Shown here: one piece after another, positions 17,430-26,460 of the stretch
Position numbering within the stretch: the first letter of the stretch is position 1
Layout of the letters: each line of letters starts with the position of its first letter
Source of the DNA: Pseudomonas sp. B20(2017)
GTDB taxonomy: Bacteria; Pseudomonadota; Gammaproteobacteria; Pseudomonadales; Pseudomonadaceae
Length of the DNA stretch: 64,000 nt
NCBI RefSeq assembly: GCF_002113125.1
Contig: NZ_NEJP01000003.1
Span: forward strand, 248,001 to 312,000
Direction of reading: 5' to 3'
The notes under the pieces: model-generated
The model's database searches: none
What the model was told of the DNA's origin: nothing
What the model saw: the letters and a program-made list of their open reading frames with translations, nothing else
Program-made: the position numbers and the translations under genes

Positions 17430-17900
17430 TCAGAGCACAGGTGTACTGAAATCGAGCTGCATTCGCAGGAAACACTCGTCCTCGCCCTGCACAAACATTC
17501 CTTTTTTTCGATACAGGTTTTGCGCCGGATTGTTTTTGAACACCGTCAAGCGCAACGCCAGGCGACGCTCCAGCCGAGCCATCGCAACAACCTGATCGAT
17601 CGCCCAGGATCCCGCGCCCCGGCCTTGAGCACTTTCGACGATCTGCAATTCGCGGATATACACAGCCCGAGCATCTCGACTCAGACTGAAATAGCCCAAC
17701 AATTCGCCTTCACAAAGGATCAACCAGTTTTCGCGCCCCGCCCAGGCAACATCAAACGCCTCGTCCTGCCACAGCAACTCATAGTGAATGTAGTAGCGGA
17801 GCATGTTTCGGCAAGTCAGTTCTCGTACAAACGACAGGTCGGCGGACGTTGCCTGGCGCAACTCAAAACTCATTCCTGCCTCGATCTTCTTCAAGTTCAT
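17430..17900 (-). CDS. GNAT family N-acetyltransferase
   Basis: 156 residues. GNAT fold: FELRQATSADLSFVRELTCR at the N-terminus, the acetyl-CoA loop QGRGAGSWAIDQVVAMAR near residue 93, and VFKNNPAQNLYRKKGMFVQG near residue 120, the usual C-terminal N-x-A-x-x-L-Y-x-K-x-G pattern. The start has AAGGAAGGGG just upstream. Acceptor unknown; not clearly linked to the neighbours. Confidence 0.88.
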   Translation of the reverse strand: MNLKKIEAGMSFELRQATSADLSFVRELTCRNMLRYYIHYELLWQDEAFDVAWAGRENWLILCEGELLGYFSLSRDARAVYIRELQIVESAQGRGAGSWAIDQVVAMARLERRLALRLTVFKNNPAQNLYRKKGMFVQGEDECFLRMQLDFSTPVL

Positions 17901-18053
17901 GCCCCTTCCTTGAGCACACGTTCAGAAAGTAGAGTGTGTCACACCTTGGCGGGCGCTCAACCATAGAGTCTCTCTCGTGCGTTCGATAGCAATTTCTGAT
18001 TGCTGACGCGCAGCCGCCTCTAGTAAGCTCGGCGCATTCTTTGGAGACAGCTC

Positions 18054-18185
18054 ATGTTCAACACCCTCTCACAGCTTCGTACCGCCAGCGCATCGCGCTC
18101 GGTTGCGGCTGCCCGGGTAAACGGCGTCTGTGCTGCTCCAGCAAGCTTTTATTTTGGGTATTGGTTTAGCCACTGGCGCGCCTGA
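18054..18185 (+). CDS. Aromatic-amino-acid leader peptide 1 (attenuator)
   Basis: 43 residues with a good ribosome binding site (GGAG, seven bases before the ATG). After 30 ordinary residues come SFYFGYWFSHWRA and the stop: residues 32-41 contain three Phe, two Tyr and two Trp. A clustered run of codons for the end products of the pathway, just before a strong terminator and upstream of DAHP synthase, is the pattern of ribosome-mediated attenuation. The control codons overlap a stem: TTGGGTAT (18154-18161) pairs perfectly with ATACCCAA (18185-18192). Stalling there would open that stem and free ACCGG (18192-18196) to pair with CCGGT inside the terminator (inference). Confidence 0.8.
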   Translation: MFNTLSQLRTASASRSVAAARVNGVCAAPASFYFGYWFSHWRA

Positions 18186-18234
18186 TACCCAACCGGCGCC
18201 CATTTGAACGGGTCGCCTACCAGAGATTTCTCAA

Positions 18235-18271
18235 CCCCCGGTCGGCCTCCCGACCGGGGGTTTTGTTTTTT
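18235..18271 (+). terminator. Attenuator terminator in the DAHP synthase leader
   Basis: Eleven-base stem CCCCCGGTCGG (18235-18245) and CCGACCGGGGG (18250-18260), loop CCTC, then TTTTGTTTTTT. It lies 49 bases after the stop of leader peptide 1 and before leader peptide 2, so transcripts either stop here or continue into the DAHP synthase gene. Confidence 0.9.
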
Positions 18272-18321
18272 CAGGCCCGAACTTTTTAAGCAATACACCA
18301 GACACTTTGAGGACTCAGCAA

Positions 18322-18474
18322 ATGAACTACGCCACTTATTACCGTTACGACAGTTTTACCGCCTGGCGATTTACCAGCCTCCGCTCGGGACAGCCTGCCG
18401 CCTCCGATCGGTCACCCACAGGTGGCAAGCCAACACACGTAGCCAATCCGGCCAATTGTCGAACACCCCAATAG
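18322..18474 (+). CDS. Aromatic-rich leader peptide 2
   Basis: 50 residues, starting at an ATG with GAGG nine bases upstream. The N-terminus NYATYYRYDSFTAWRF holds four Tyr, two Phe and one Trp in 16 residues; the remaining 33 residues are ordinary. It lies between the attenuator terminator and the DAHP synthase ATG, ending 47 bases before it. It could be a second control layer (stalling that alters access to the downstream ribosome site, or Rho access); GCGGG/CCCGC can pair at 18484-18498 just before the ribosome binding site. No T-rich terminator follows this peptide. Function inferred only. Confidence 0.7.
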   Translation: MNYATYYRYDSFTAWRFTSLRSGQPAASDRSPTGGKPTHVANPANCRTPQ

Positions 18475-18521
18475 GGCCGAGTGAGCGGGAAGCCCCCGCC
18501 CTCCGCCCAGGAAGACCGAAT

Positions 18522-19598
18522 ATGAACTCGTCCGTTTCTGCTCTGCCACTGTCCACTCTGAACCCTGCCAACGAAGCATTGACCCTGCGTCTGCCGAGTT
18601 CGCTGCAACTCAAACAGCAATTGCCCCTGAGCAATACGCTGAACCAGCAAGTCGTCGCCCACCGCCAAGCGGTCCGCGCGATTCTCGATGGCCATGATCC
18701 GCGCTTGCTGGTGATCGTCGGCCCCTGCTCGATTCACGACCCTGAGTCCGCGCTTGAATACGCCAGCAAACTCTCGCGCCTGGCCGAAGAAGTCCGTGAT
18801 GACATGTTGCTGGTGATGCGCGCTTACGTCGAAAAGCCCCGAACCACCGTCGGCTGGAAAGGCCTTGCCTACGACCCTCATCTGGATGGTAGCGACGACA
18901 TGGCCGCCGGACTGACGTTATCACGCGAACTGATGCTGGAAATGATCAACCTCGGACTGCCAATTGCCACCGAACTGCTGCAGCCAATGGCAGCCGGATA
19001 CTTCGATGACTTGCTGAGCTGGGTCGCCATTGGCGCCCGCACCACCGAATCACAGATCCATCGTGAAATGGCCAGCGGGCTGAGCATGCCGGTCGGTTTC
19101 AAGAATGGGACGGACGGCGGCGTGGCCATCGCTGTCGACGCGATGCGATCGGCAGCCCATCCTCATCGCCACTTCGGTGTCGACAGCCAGGGTCACCCGG
19201 CAATCATTCAGACACCGGGCAATCCGGATACGCATCTGGTGCTGCGTGGCGGCCACCAAGGACCAAACTACGATCGCGAAAGCGTTTCCCGAATCGAAAC
19301 CGAGCTGACTCGCCTGAAAATTCCCGGCAGGATCATGGTCGATTGCAGTCATGCCAACAGCGGCAAGGATCCTCTCCGCCAGCCTGCCGTGTTCAACGAA
19401 GTGCTGGGGCAACGCCTGCAGGGCAATCGTTCACTGATCGGCATGATGCTCGAGTCGCACCTGTTCGAAGGATGCCAACCGTTGAGCGACTCGTTGCGAT
19501 ACGGCGTGTCCGTCACCGACGGCTGCCTTGGATTCGACGCCACCAGTCATTTGCTGCTGAATGCCGCGCACCGTCTGCGCAAACAGACATCGGTCTGA
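18522..19598 (+). CDS. aroG: 3-deoxy-7-phosphoheptulonate (DAHP) synthase, class I
   Basis: 358 residues. Condenses phosphoenolpyruvate and erythrose 4-phosphate, the first step of the shikimate pathway. Class I signatures: LVIVGPCSIHDP, RAYVEKPRTTVGWKG, VGFKNGTDG, and VDCSHANSGKDP. The metal-binding Cys, His, Glu and Asp positions appear intact. An in-frame opening upstream to 18204 covers the leader region and is not the start; ATG 18522 has AGGA nine bases upstream. Two aromatic leader peptides and an attenuator precede it, so expression likely responds to charged tRNA for Phe, Tyr or Trp. Which feedback class (Phe, Tyr, Trp) cannot be read reliably; the gene symbol is approximate. Confidence 0.93.
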   Translation: MNSSVSALPLSTLNPANEALTLRLPSSLQLKQQLPLSNTLNQQVVAHRQAVRAILDGHDPRLLVIVGPCSIHDPESALEYASKLSRLAEEVRDDMLLVMRAYVEKPRTTVGWKGLAYDPHLDGSDDMAAGLTLSRELMLEMINLGLPIATELLQPMAAGYFDDLLSWVAIGARTTESQIHREMASGLSMPVGFKNGTDGGVAIAVDAMRSAAHPHRHFGVDSQGHPAIIQTPGNPDTHLVLRGGHQGPNYDRESVSRIETELTRLKIPGRIMVDCSHANSGKDPLRQPAVFNEVLGQRLQGNRSLIGMMLESHLFEGCQPLSDSLRYGVSVTDGCLGFDATSHLLLNAAHRLRKQTSV

Positions 19599-19607
19599 TA
19601 ATGAATA

Positions 19608-19638
19608 CACCCTCCGGGCACCGCTTGCCCGGAGGGTG
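19608..19638. terminator. Hairpin between convergent genes
   Basis: Perfect 13-base stem CACCCTCCGGGCA (19608-19620) and TGCCCGGAGGGTG (19626-19638), loop CCGCT. There is no T run, but its position after aroG and before the end of the convergent gene suits a transcription barrier. Confidence 0.7.
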
Positions 19639-19660
19639 GGTCACGCTCACGACAATCGAA

Positions 19661-20776
19661 TCACGCCTGAATGCGCAACAACGTCACCCCGGATTCTTGA
19701 CTGACATCGTCCAGCCGTTCAACCGAATAGGATAGTTGCACAACGGTATCCGCGTGCTCGCGCCAGAATCGGTAGGGCACGATGAAGACCAAAGGCTGCA
19801 TGGCCATACCTTTGATGATTTCGCGGTCATCCCGGTGGAAGAACGACTCACCGTCGCATTTGAGATAAACCAGCTCGCCCTCCTCCACCCTTGCATCAGT
19901 GATCAGCACGCTGACACCGTCGACGCTATCCTGCACGTCGAGCACCCCGTCATTGGCCTCAAGGACCTGCGGGGCCATTAACTCGCCTCGTGCCAGAGGA
20001 GCAATATCAACTCGCGCAACACCTGACTCGCGGACGGCTCCGCTTTTCTGCTCGATACAATAGCTGACCACCACCTCACCACCGAGATGCGGAGCAATGA
20101 ACTCGGGGGCAATCCCCAGCACCAGAGGATGGCCGACAGCAAAGCACTCGACATTCAGAACATCTCGAAAAGATGCCTCTGTCGAGGAGCCTTGCCAGCT
20201 CAATTCCACTCGATCACCCGCGCACATCCCGGCATAAGGCTGAAGGGTGACAGTGGTTCCATCAGTCACGCGAGCAGGATCGAGGCTGCCACCAACGGCA
20301 TCGTTGATGACGACCGGCAAAAGACTGAAGCGGACGTCGCCCACATCCAGTTTCGTGCGCATGGAAACCAAAGACTCTGATCGCCTGGCGCTGGTCAATG
20401 TCCAGAAGACTTCAAGCGAACCACCGTCCAGCGCAACAATGTGGGCGTCCCGAACGACAAGAACGATCTCCTTGCCCAACTGACCTTCACTGACAAATCG
20501 AATGACTTCGTGACGATAGGGCAAGCCCTCGATATCGAAACCGTGCCAACTCAACACCACCCTGTCGCCGCTCGCCATTTCAGGATAGGGCGCAATCCTG
20601 ATGACTACCTTGCTCAGGGACGGGTCAATGACCCCGCTCAAAACAGAATCAAACATGGGTGCGGGTAACAACGAAACAGCCGACTCACCCCCTCGACAGC
20701 GCTCCAATGACCGAACACCTTCAACCTCCAACCAATTGCCCTGATCTTGCGAAACCATCGTCCTTGCGTCACTCAC
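19661..20776 (-). CDS. Hypothetical protein with three Ig-like repeats
   Basis: 371 residues, no signal peptide and no transmembrane helix. Three imperfect repeats of about 110 residues share the order 'LPAPxxxD..xGxLDPxxV...VxIxPYxxMxxGDxVxLxWxG': residues about 37-145 (PYPEMASGDRVVLSWHG), 150-260 (PYAGMCAGDRVELSWQG), and 268-371 (LKCDGESFFHR, more diverged). Each ends in a strand-rich V-x-L-S-Y-x-V segment. The pattern fits bacterial Ig-like modules common in Pseudomonas secreted or surface proteins. The GTG start has AGAGG six bases upstream. Function unknown. Confidence 0.8.
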   Translation of the reverse strand: MSDARTMVSQDQGNWLEVEGVRSLERCRGGESAVSLLPAPMFDSVLSGVIDPSLSKVVIRIAPYPEMASGDRVVLSWHGFDIEGLPYRHEVIRFVSEGQLGKEIVLVVRDAHIVALDGGSLEVFWTLTSARRSESLVSMRTKLDVGDVRFSLLPVVINDAVGGSLDPARVTDGTTVTLQPYAGMCAGDRVELSWQGSSTEASFRDVLNVECFAVGHPLVLGIAPEFIAPHLGGEVVVSYCIEQKSGAVRESGVARVDIAPLARGELMAPQVLEANDGVLDVQDSVDGVSVLITDARVEEGELVYLKCDGESFFHRDDREIIKGMAMQPLVFIVPYRFWREHADTVVQLSYSVERLDDVSQESGVTLLRIQA

Positions 20777-20835
20777 TCGTCACCTCTCCATTCCCTGGGA
20801 AAAACGCCGCCAACTCACCGCGTCGAAGAAGTTCC

Positions 20836-20905
20836 ATTTAATGCGTTTCTTCACCCATCCGATGTCAGCTCAGCTCCTCGCGAGCCGAGGCTAAACGCAC
20901 TAAAT
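20836..20905. repeat. Nested inverted repeat in the 20777-21114 gap
   Basis: Outer arms ATTTAATGCGTTT (20836-20848) and AAACGCACTAAAT (20893-20905) match at 12 of 13 positions. Inside, CCTCG (20876-20880) and CGAGG (20886-20890) pair around CGAGC. The remaining 338-base gap between the two divergent genes holds no convincing reading frame. The element may be a regulatory structure for either gene or a remnant of a small mobile element. Confidence 0.5.
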
Positions 20906-21114
20906 GAAGTAGGCAAAAAGGGGAAAAACACTGGCGACGAGTCAGAAGCTCTCCAAATGTTCCGAAGTGGATTTCATTTAAAGACGAAGTTTCATACGCA
21001 CATTGATCCAGATTCCAACAAGCGATGGTGACTATTCAGGCATCCCGGGACTCTCGACTGTTTTAGAGTGGCACGCAGACAACATCGATGATCTTCTGCG
21101 ATCAAGGACGAAAA

Positions 21115-21981
21115 ATGCTACGAAATGCGACTACTCTTCATCCCATTCTGCTGGTGCATGGCCTGTTCGGATTCGAGCGCATTGGCCCTTTCGAACTGTT
21201 CCACGACGTCAAACAAGCGCTCAAAGCCATCGGTGCGCAGGTGTTTGTGCCGCACCTGTCAGCAATCCATGACAACGAAGCACGAGGTGAACAATTGCTT
21301 TTGCAGATCGACTCAGTGCTGAGAGGCACAGGCGTGAGCAAAGTCAACCTGATCGGTCATAGTCAAGGCGCACTCGCAGCTCGGTACGCTGCAGCGCTTG
21401 CCCCACACAGCGTTGCCTCCGTAACGTCGGTCAGTGGCCCCAACCACGGCTCGGAACTTGCCGACTTTCTGCGCAAGGCACTGATCCCGGGACGGCTGCC
21501 GGAGGCCGTGGCACAGAATGTGGCGACTCTGTTTTCTGACTTTCTGGCGCAGATCAGCGGCACCCGACTGCCACGCAATGCAGTGGCTGCGCTTGGCGCG
21601 CTGACAACTGAAGGTGTCGGCAGCTTCAACGACAAATACCCGCAGGGCTTGCCCAAAACCTGGGGCGGTCACGGTGCCGAGCAGGTGAACGGTGTTCGCT
21701 ATTACTCGTGGAGTGGCGTGGTGCCAGAATTCGACGTTCCGCCAGCCGATCCAACTCATGGCATCTGCCGCGCCCTGTCGGAATATTTCATTACAGAGCC
21801 CGAACAAAACGACGGTTTCGTCGGTCGCTTCAGCTCCCATCTGGGCACCGTGATTCGTTCCGATTATCCTCTCGATCATCTGGGCAGTCTGCGTCGGGCC
21901 GTCGGCCAGATTCCTGCGGCGAGCGACTCGATCGCGCTCTACGTTGAACACGCCTTACGCCTGCAAGCAGCTAATCTCTAG
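21115..21981 (+). CDS. Triacylglycerol lipase, LipA-like alpha/beta hydrolase
   Basis: 288 residues. True-lipase layout: HPILLVHGLFGFERIGP near the start (oxyanion loop), nucleophile elbow NLIGHSQGALAARY, the conserved SVSGPNHGSELADF segment, an aspartate in EPEQNDGFVG and a histidine in YPLDHLG. The ATG at 21115 has AAGGA six bases upstream and leaves no signal peptide, unlike the secreted family I.1/I.2 lipases; an in-frame ATG at 21088 does not add one. No foldase (lif) gene lies nearby. It may be intracellular or leave by another route. Confidence 0.88.
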   Translation: MLRNATTLHPILLVHGLFGFERIGPFELFHDVKQALKAIGAQVFVPHLSAIHDNEARGEQLLLQIDSVLRGTGVSKVNLIGHSQGALAARYAAALAPHSVASVTSVSGPNHGSELADFLRKALIPGRLPEAVAQNVATLFSDFLAQISGTRLPRNAVAALGALTTEGVGSFNDKYPQGLPKTWGGHGAEQVNGVRYYSWSGVVPEFDVPPADPTHGICRALSEYFITEPEQNDGFVGRFSSHLGTVIRSDYPLDHLGSLRRAVGQIPAASDSIALYVEHALRLQAANL

Positions 21982-22078
21982 CGGCCGGCACCAGACAGAT
22001 GAATGGAACTTTGCCGAGAAATCAGCCACTGAATCCGGTAGGCTCCCCCCTTTACTGATTTGATTGGAGAGTTTCCCC

Positions 22079-22360
22079 ATGGCTAAAGCCACTGCCCGCC
22101 ACATCCTGGTTTCCAGCGAAGCCAAGTGCAACGAACTCAAGGCCCAGATCGAAGGCGGCGCCGACTTCGCCGAAGTGGCCAAGGCCAACTCCACCTGCCC
22201 GTCCAGCCGTCAGGGCGGCGACCTGGGTTCGTTCGGTCCTGGCCAGATGGTCAAGGAATTCGACACCGTGGTATTCAGCGCGCCGATCAACGTCGTGCAA
22301 GGCCCGGTGAAGACCCAGTTTGGCTACCACCTGCTGGAAGTCACCAGCCGTCAGGACTGA
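22079..22360 (+). CDS. ppiC: Parvulin-type peptidyl-prolyl cis-trans isomerase (PpiC)
   Basis: 93 residues, a bare cytoplasmic parvulin domain: ATARHILVSSEAKCNELKAQ, ADFAEVAKANSTCPSSRQGG, LGSFGPGQMVKEFDTVVFSA, QFGYHLLEVTSRQD. The length equals E. coli PpiC. A second parvulin is encoded at 41880. Followed by a strong terminator. Confidence 0.95.
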   Translation: MAKATARHILVSSEAKCNELKAQIEGGADFAEVAKANSTCPSSRQGGDLGSFGPGQMVKEFDTVVFSAPINVVQGPVKTQFGYHLLEVTSRQD

Positions 22361-22382
22361 TCTTCAGCCCGACCTGCTGTGC

Positions 22383-22414
22383 AACGGCCCGCCTGATGGC
22401 GGGCCGTTTTGTTT
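22383..22414 (+). terminator. Rho-independent terminator of ppiC
   Basis: Perfect eleven-base stem AACGGCCCGCC (22383-22393) and GGCGGGCCGTT (22398-22408), loop TGAT, followed by TTGTTTTG. Confidence 0.92.
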
Positions 22415-22495
22415 TGGTTACACCACACCGCTGGCGAACGGCGCGCCGCTCGCGTACAAATTGCGCTTATCGATTACCCGGCTTTAAGGCTGACA

Positions 22496-24364
22496 ATGCG
22501 ACTGGCTTTCCCGACATTGATGTTCACTGCCGTGACCCTGCTGCTTGGGATCACCGGTGTGGACGCCGCACCCCAGCATGCGATGACCGTCTATGGCGAA
22601 CCGGCAAAATACCCGCCTGGTTTCAGTCACTTCGATTACACCAACGTCCGGGCGCCCAAGGGTGGGACGATGCGCCGCTCGGCCATCGAGATCGGTCACT
22701 TTGACCATGTCCTGCCCTATATCGACAAAGGCATCGGCGTCAGCCAGATCGACGGCCTGCTGTATTCCCCGCTGGCCCAGCGTTCGCTCGACGAACCCTA
22801 CACCGTATATGGCCTCGTGGCGCAGAAAATGGAACGCTCGGATGACGGCCTGTCGTTGCGCTTCTTTATCAATCCCAAGGCCCGCTTCGCCGATGGCAAG
22901 CCGATCACCGCCGAAGACGTGCGCTACACCTATGACTTGCTGATGACCCAGGGCAGCCTGCGTTATCGCACCCAGTTCGCCGACGTCAAAGGCGTCGAAG
23001 TGGAAGCCCCGCTCACCGTGCGTTTCGACTTCAAGAGCAACGAAAACCGCACCCTGCCGCTGGACATCGCGACCCTGCCGGTGTTTCCCGAGCATTGGTG
23101 GAAGACCCGTGACTTCGCCGGCGGTGGCGGCTATGAACCGCCGCTGGGCAGTGGCCCGTATCGGGTCGGCAAGGTCGACTCAGGGCGCAGCATCACCTTT
23201 GAACGCAATCCCGACTGGTGGGGCAAGGACTTGCCAGTCAGCCGTGGCCTCTACAACTTCGATCACTTCAGCATCGAGTACTTCGGCGACACCGACGTCG
23301 CCCGCCAGGTCTTGCGTGGTGGCGCCTACGACTACAACCGTGAGTTCTCTGCCACTGGCTATTCCATCGGCTATGACAGCCCGGCCCTGAGCGACGGTCG
23401 CCTGCAAAAGGCGCATCTGGCCACCGAGGCGCCGCAGTCGGCCCAGGGCTTCGTGTTCAATCTGCAAAAGCCGATGTTTCAGGATCGCCGCGTTCGCCAG
23501 GCATTGGCCATGCTCTGGGATTTCGAGTGGAGCAATCGGCAGATGATGCGCAACATGTACATCCGCCAGCAGAGTTACTTCTCCAACACCGAACTGGCCG
23601 CCCGCAAGCTGCCGGATGCCGCCGAGCTGAAGATTCTCGAACCCTTGCGCGGACAGATTCCCGACGAAGTGTTCACCCAGGTCTTCGAGGCCCCGAAGAC
23701 CGATGGCAGCGGCCTTATCCGCGACAAACAGCTGCAAGCGCTGGAGCTGCTGGAGCAGGCCGGCTGGAAACCTGATGGCGACCAGTTGGTCAACGACCGT
23801 GGCGAACCCTTGAGCTTCACCTTCCTGGTCAGCCAGAACGGCATGGATCGCCTGCTGCTGCCATACAAGCGCACGCTGAAGCAGATCGGCATCAACCTCG
23901 ACATCCGTCGCATCGATTCCTCGCAATACGTCAACCGCCTGATGAGCCGCGACTACGACATGATCGTCACCGGCTACCCGGTCACCACCTCCCCCGGCGG
24001 CGAACTGTTGAACTACTTCGGTTCGGCGTCGGCCAACGACCCCGGCGCCAACAACTACATGGTGCTGAAGAACCCGGCGGTCGACACGCTGATCAACGGA
24101 CTGATCCGAGCTTCGACCCAGGCCGACATGCTGCGTTATGCCCATGCGCTGGATAGGGTGCTGCAATGGAACTACTACTGGATTCCCAACTACTACCCGC
24201 CGGGCACGTCCACCGTGTGGTGGAACCGCTTCGGCATTCCCACCGTGCAGGCGAGCAATGACGAAGCGATCGAGAGCTGGTGGGAAATCAGCCGCACGCC
24301 ACTGACCAACCAGCAGATGACGGCCGAGAAAATCAGCCGTGGCAGACCCGGAGGGCCGCACTGA
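22496..24364 (+). CDS. yejA: ABC transporter substrate-binding protein, YejA type (family 5)
   Basis: 622 residues. Signal peptide [20 protein letters not shown] ending VDA, then the family 5 solute-binding fold: [32 protein letters not shown], and [20 protein letters not shown]. YejA-type proteins bind oligopeptides and peptide antibiotics such as microcin C in the periplasm. The ATG at 22496 has AAGG six bases upstream. First gene of yejABEF; its TGA overlaps the yejB ATG. Confidence 0.93.
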   Translation: MRLAFPTLMFTAVTLLLGITGVDAAPQHAMTVYGEPAKYPPGFSHFDYTNVRAPKGGTMRRSAIEIGHFDHVLPYIDKGIGVSQIDGLLYSPLAQRSLDEPYTVYGLVAQKMERSDDGLSLRFFINPKARFADGKPITAEDVRYTYDLLMTQGSLRYRTQFADVKGVEVEAPLTVRFDFKSNENRTLPLDIATLPVFPEHWWKTRDFAGGGGYEPPLGSGPYRVGKVDSGRSITFERNPDWWGKDLPVSRGLYNFDHFSIEYFGDTDVARQVLRGGAYDYNREFSATGYSIGYDSPALSDGRLQKAHLATEAPQSAQGFVFNLQKPMFQDRRVRQALAMLWDFEWSNRQMMRNMYIRQQSYFSNTELAARKLPDAAELKILEPLRGQIPDEVFTQVFEAPKTDGSGLIRDKQLQALELLEQAGWKPDGDQLVNDRGEPLSFTFLVSQNGMDRLLLPYKRTLKQIGINLDIRRIDSSQYVNRLMSRDYDMIVTGYPVTTSPGGELLNYFGSASANDPGANNYMVLKNPAVDTLINGLIRASTQADMLRYAHALDRVLQWNYYWIPNYYPPGTSTVWWNRFGIPTVQASNDEAIESWWEISRTPLTNQQMTAEKISRGRPGGPH

Positions 24365-25425
24365 TGTGGGCTTACATACTGCGGCGCCTGCTGCTGATCA
24401 TCCCTACGCTGGTGATCATTCTGCTGGTCAACTTCGTGATCATCCAGGCCGCGCCGGGTGGTCCGGTGGAACAGGCAATCGCCCACTTGCAAGGCATCGG
24501 CGGCGCCAGCGTCGGCGGCGGTGCTAGCGAGACCATGAGCGGCACGTCCCGAGCCAGCCGTGGTCTCGATCCGCAGCTGATCAAGGACATCGAAAAACAG
24601 TACGGTTTCGACAAACCGGCCCATGAACGCCTGTGGCTGATGCTCAAGAACTACGCGCAGCTGGATTTCGGCAAGAGCTTCTTCCGTGGCGCCACGGTCA
24701 CCGACCTGATCCTGCAGAAAATGCCGGTGACCATTTCCCTCGGGCTGTGGGCGACGCTGATCACCTATCTGGTGTCGATCCCGCTGGGCATCCGCAAAGC
24801 AGTGCACCACGGCAGTCATTTCGATATCTGGAGCAGCACGGCGATCATCATCGGCTACGCCATGCCGGCATTCCTGTTCGCGATGTTCCTGATCGTGGTG
24901 TTTGCCGGCGGCACTTCGTTGAACTGGTTTCCGGTGCGCGGGCTGGTGTCCGACAACTTCGAATCCCTGTCGACGCTGGGCAAGATCGCCGACTACTTCT
25001 GGCATCTTGTATTGCCAGTCACGGCGCTGGTGATCGGCGGTTTCGCCACCCTGACCATCCTCACCAAGAACTCGTTCCTCAATGAAATCACTCGCCAATA
25101 CGTGGTCACCGCTCGCGCCAAAGGCCTGAGCGAAAACCGGGTGCTCTATGGACATGTGTTCCGCAACGCGATGCTGCTGGTGGTGTCGGGCATTCCCCAG
25201 GCGTTCATCAGCGTGTTCTTTGCCGGCTCGTTGCTGATCGAAGTGATCTTCTCCCTCGACGGCCTCGGGCGCATGAGCTACGAAGCCGCCGTGTCCCGTG
25301 ATTACCCGGTGGTGTTCGGTTCGCTGTTCATCTTCACCCTGTTCGGCCTCCTGATAAAACTGATCGGCGACCTGTGCTACACGCTGGTCGACCCGCGCAT
25401 CGACTTCGCCGCGAGGAATGCCTGA
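24364..25425 (+). CDS. yejB: ABC transporter permease, YejB type
   Basis: 353 residues. DppB/OppB-type permease: [20 protein letters not shown] at the N-terminus, a large periplasmic loop, and the EAA-like cytoplasmic loop [20 protein letters not shown]. About six transmembrane helices. Forms the channel with YejE. Overlaps yejA by one base and yejE by one base. Confidence 0.93.
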   Translation: MWAYILRRLLLIIPTLVIILLVNFVIIQAAPGGPVEQAIAHLQGIGGASVGGGASETMSGTSRASRGLDPQLIKDIEKQYGFDKPAHERLWLMLKNYAQLDFGKSFFRGATVTDLILQKMPVTISLGLWATLITYLVSIPLGIRKAVHHGSHFDIWSSTAIIIGYAMPAFLFAMFLIVVFAGGTSLNWFPVRGLVSDNFESLSTLGKIADYFWHLVLPVTALVIGGFATLTILTKNSFLNEITRQYVVTARAKGLSENRVLYGHVFRNAMLLVVSGIPQAFISVFFAGSLLIEVIFSLDGLGRMSYEAAVSRDYPVVFGSLFIFTLFGLLIKLIGDLCYTLVDPRIDFAARNA

Positions 25426-26447
25426 TGTTCAAGCTCTCGCCTCTGGGCCGTCGCCGCTTCGAACGCTTCAAGAAAAACCGCCGGGGCTGGTGGTCGCTGT
25501 GGTTGTTCATTGGTCTGTTCGTGATCAGTCTCGGTGGTGAGTTGATCGCCAACGACAAGCCGCTGATCGTCAGTTATCAGGGCCAATGGTACTTCCCGGT
25601 GTTCAAGCGCCACACCGAACAGGAGTTCGGCGGACAACTGCCGTTCCAGGCCGATTACCGCAGCGATTACGTGCAGAAGCTGATCCGCAAGGACGGTGGC
25701 TGGCTGCTGTTTCCGCCGATTCCGTTCAGTGACGACACCCCGAACTATGACCTCAACAAACCGGCACCGAGCCCGCCGACTTCGGTCAACTGGCTGGGCA
25801 CCGACGATCAGGCGCGCGACGTACTGGCTCGGGTGATCTTCGGCGCGCGGGTGTCGATCCTGTTCGCCCTGATGCTGACCTTCGTCAGCGCCCTGATCGG
25901 CATCGCGGCCGGCGCCCTGCAGGGCTATTACGGAGGCTGGGTCGATCTGCTGGGCCAGCGTTTGCTGGAGGTCTGGTCGGGGTTGCCGGTGCTTTACCTG
26001 CTGATCATTCTTTCGGGATTCGTCGAGCCGAACTTCTGGTGGCTGCTGGGGATCATGGCGCTGTTTTCCTGGCTGGCGCTGGTGGACGTGGTGCGGGCCG
26101 AGTTTCTGCGCGGTCGCAACCTCGAGTACGTCAAGGCTGCCCGGGCCCTGGGTTTGAGCGATCGCAAAGTGATTGTCCGGCACATCCTGCCCAACGCGAT
26201 GAACGCGACCTTAAGCTACCTGCCCTTCATTCTGACCGGAGCGATTTCGACCCTGACCGCACTGGACTTCCTCGGTTTCGGCATGCCCGCCGGCAGCGCG
26301 TCGCTGGGTGAGTTGATCGGTCAGGGCAAACAGAACCTGCAAGCGCCGTGGCTCGGCTTGACCGCGTTTTTCACCCTGGCGCTGATTCTTTCCCTGTTGG
26401 TATTCATCGGCGAAGCGCTGCGCGATGCCTTTGACCCGCGCTCATGA
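25425..26447 (+). CDS. yejE: ABC transporter permease, YejE type
   Basis: 340 residues. DppC/OppC-type permease: KKNRRGWWSLWLFIGLFVIS, the family segment NWLGTDDQARDVLARVIFGA, the EAA loop EYVKAARALGLSDRKVIVRH, then LTALDFLGFGMPAGSASLGE. Six or so helices. Couples to YejB and the YejF ATPase. Confidence 0.93.
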   Translation: MFKLSPLGRRRFERFKKNRRGWWSLWLFIGLFVISLGGELIANDKPLIVSYQGQWYFPVFKRHTEQEFGGQLPFQADYRSDYVQKLIRKDGGWLLFPPIPFSDDTPNYDLNKPAPSPPTSVNWLGTDDQARDVLARVIFGARVSILFALMLTFVSALIGIAAGALQGYYGGWVDLLGQRLLEVWSGLPVLYLLIILSGFVEPNFWWLLGIMALFSWLALVDVVRAEFLRGRNLEYVKAARALGLSDRKVIVRHILPNAMNATLSYLPFILTGAISTLTALDFLGFGMPAGSASLGELIGQGKQNLQAPWLGLTAFFTLALILSLLVFIGEALRDAFDPRS

Positions 26448-26460
26448 ACGGACCTTTGAC

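Noticed and set aside
17901..18053. Clear sigma-70 promoter for the aromatic leader transcript
   Set aside because: A TAGTAA hexamer near 18021 lacks a well-spaced -35 element; evidence too weak to list as a feature.
18204..18521. N-terminal extension of DAHP synthase
   Set aside because: The frame stays open by chance through the leader region; the ribosome site and family N-terminus place the start at 18522.
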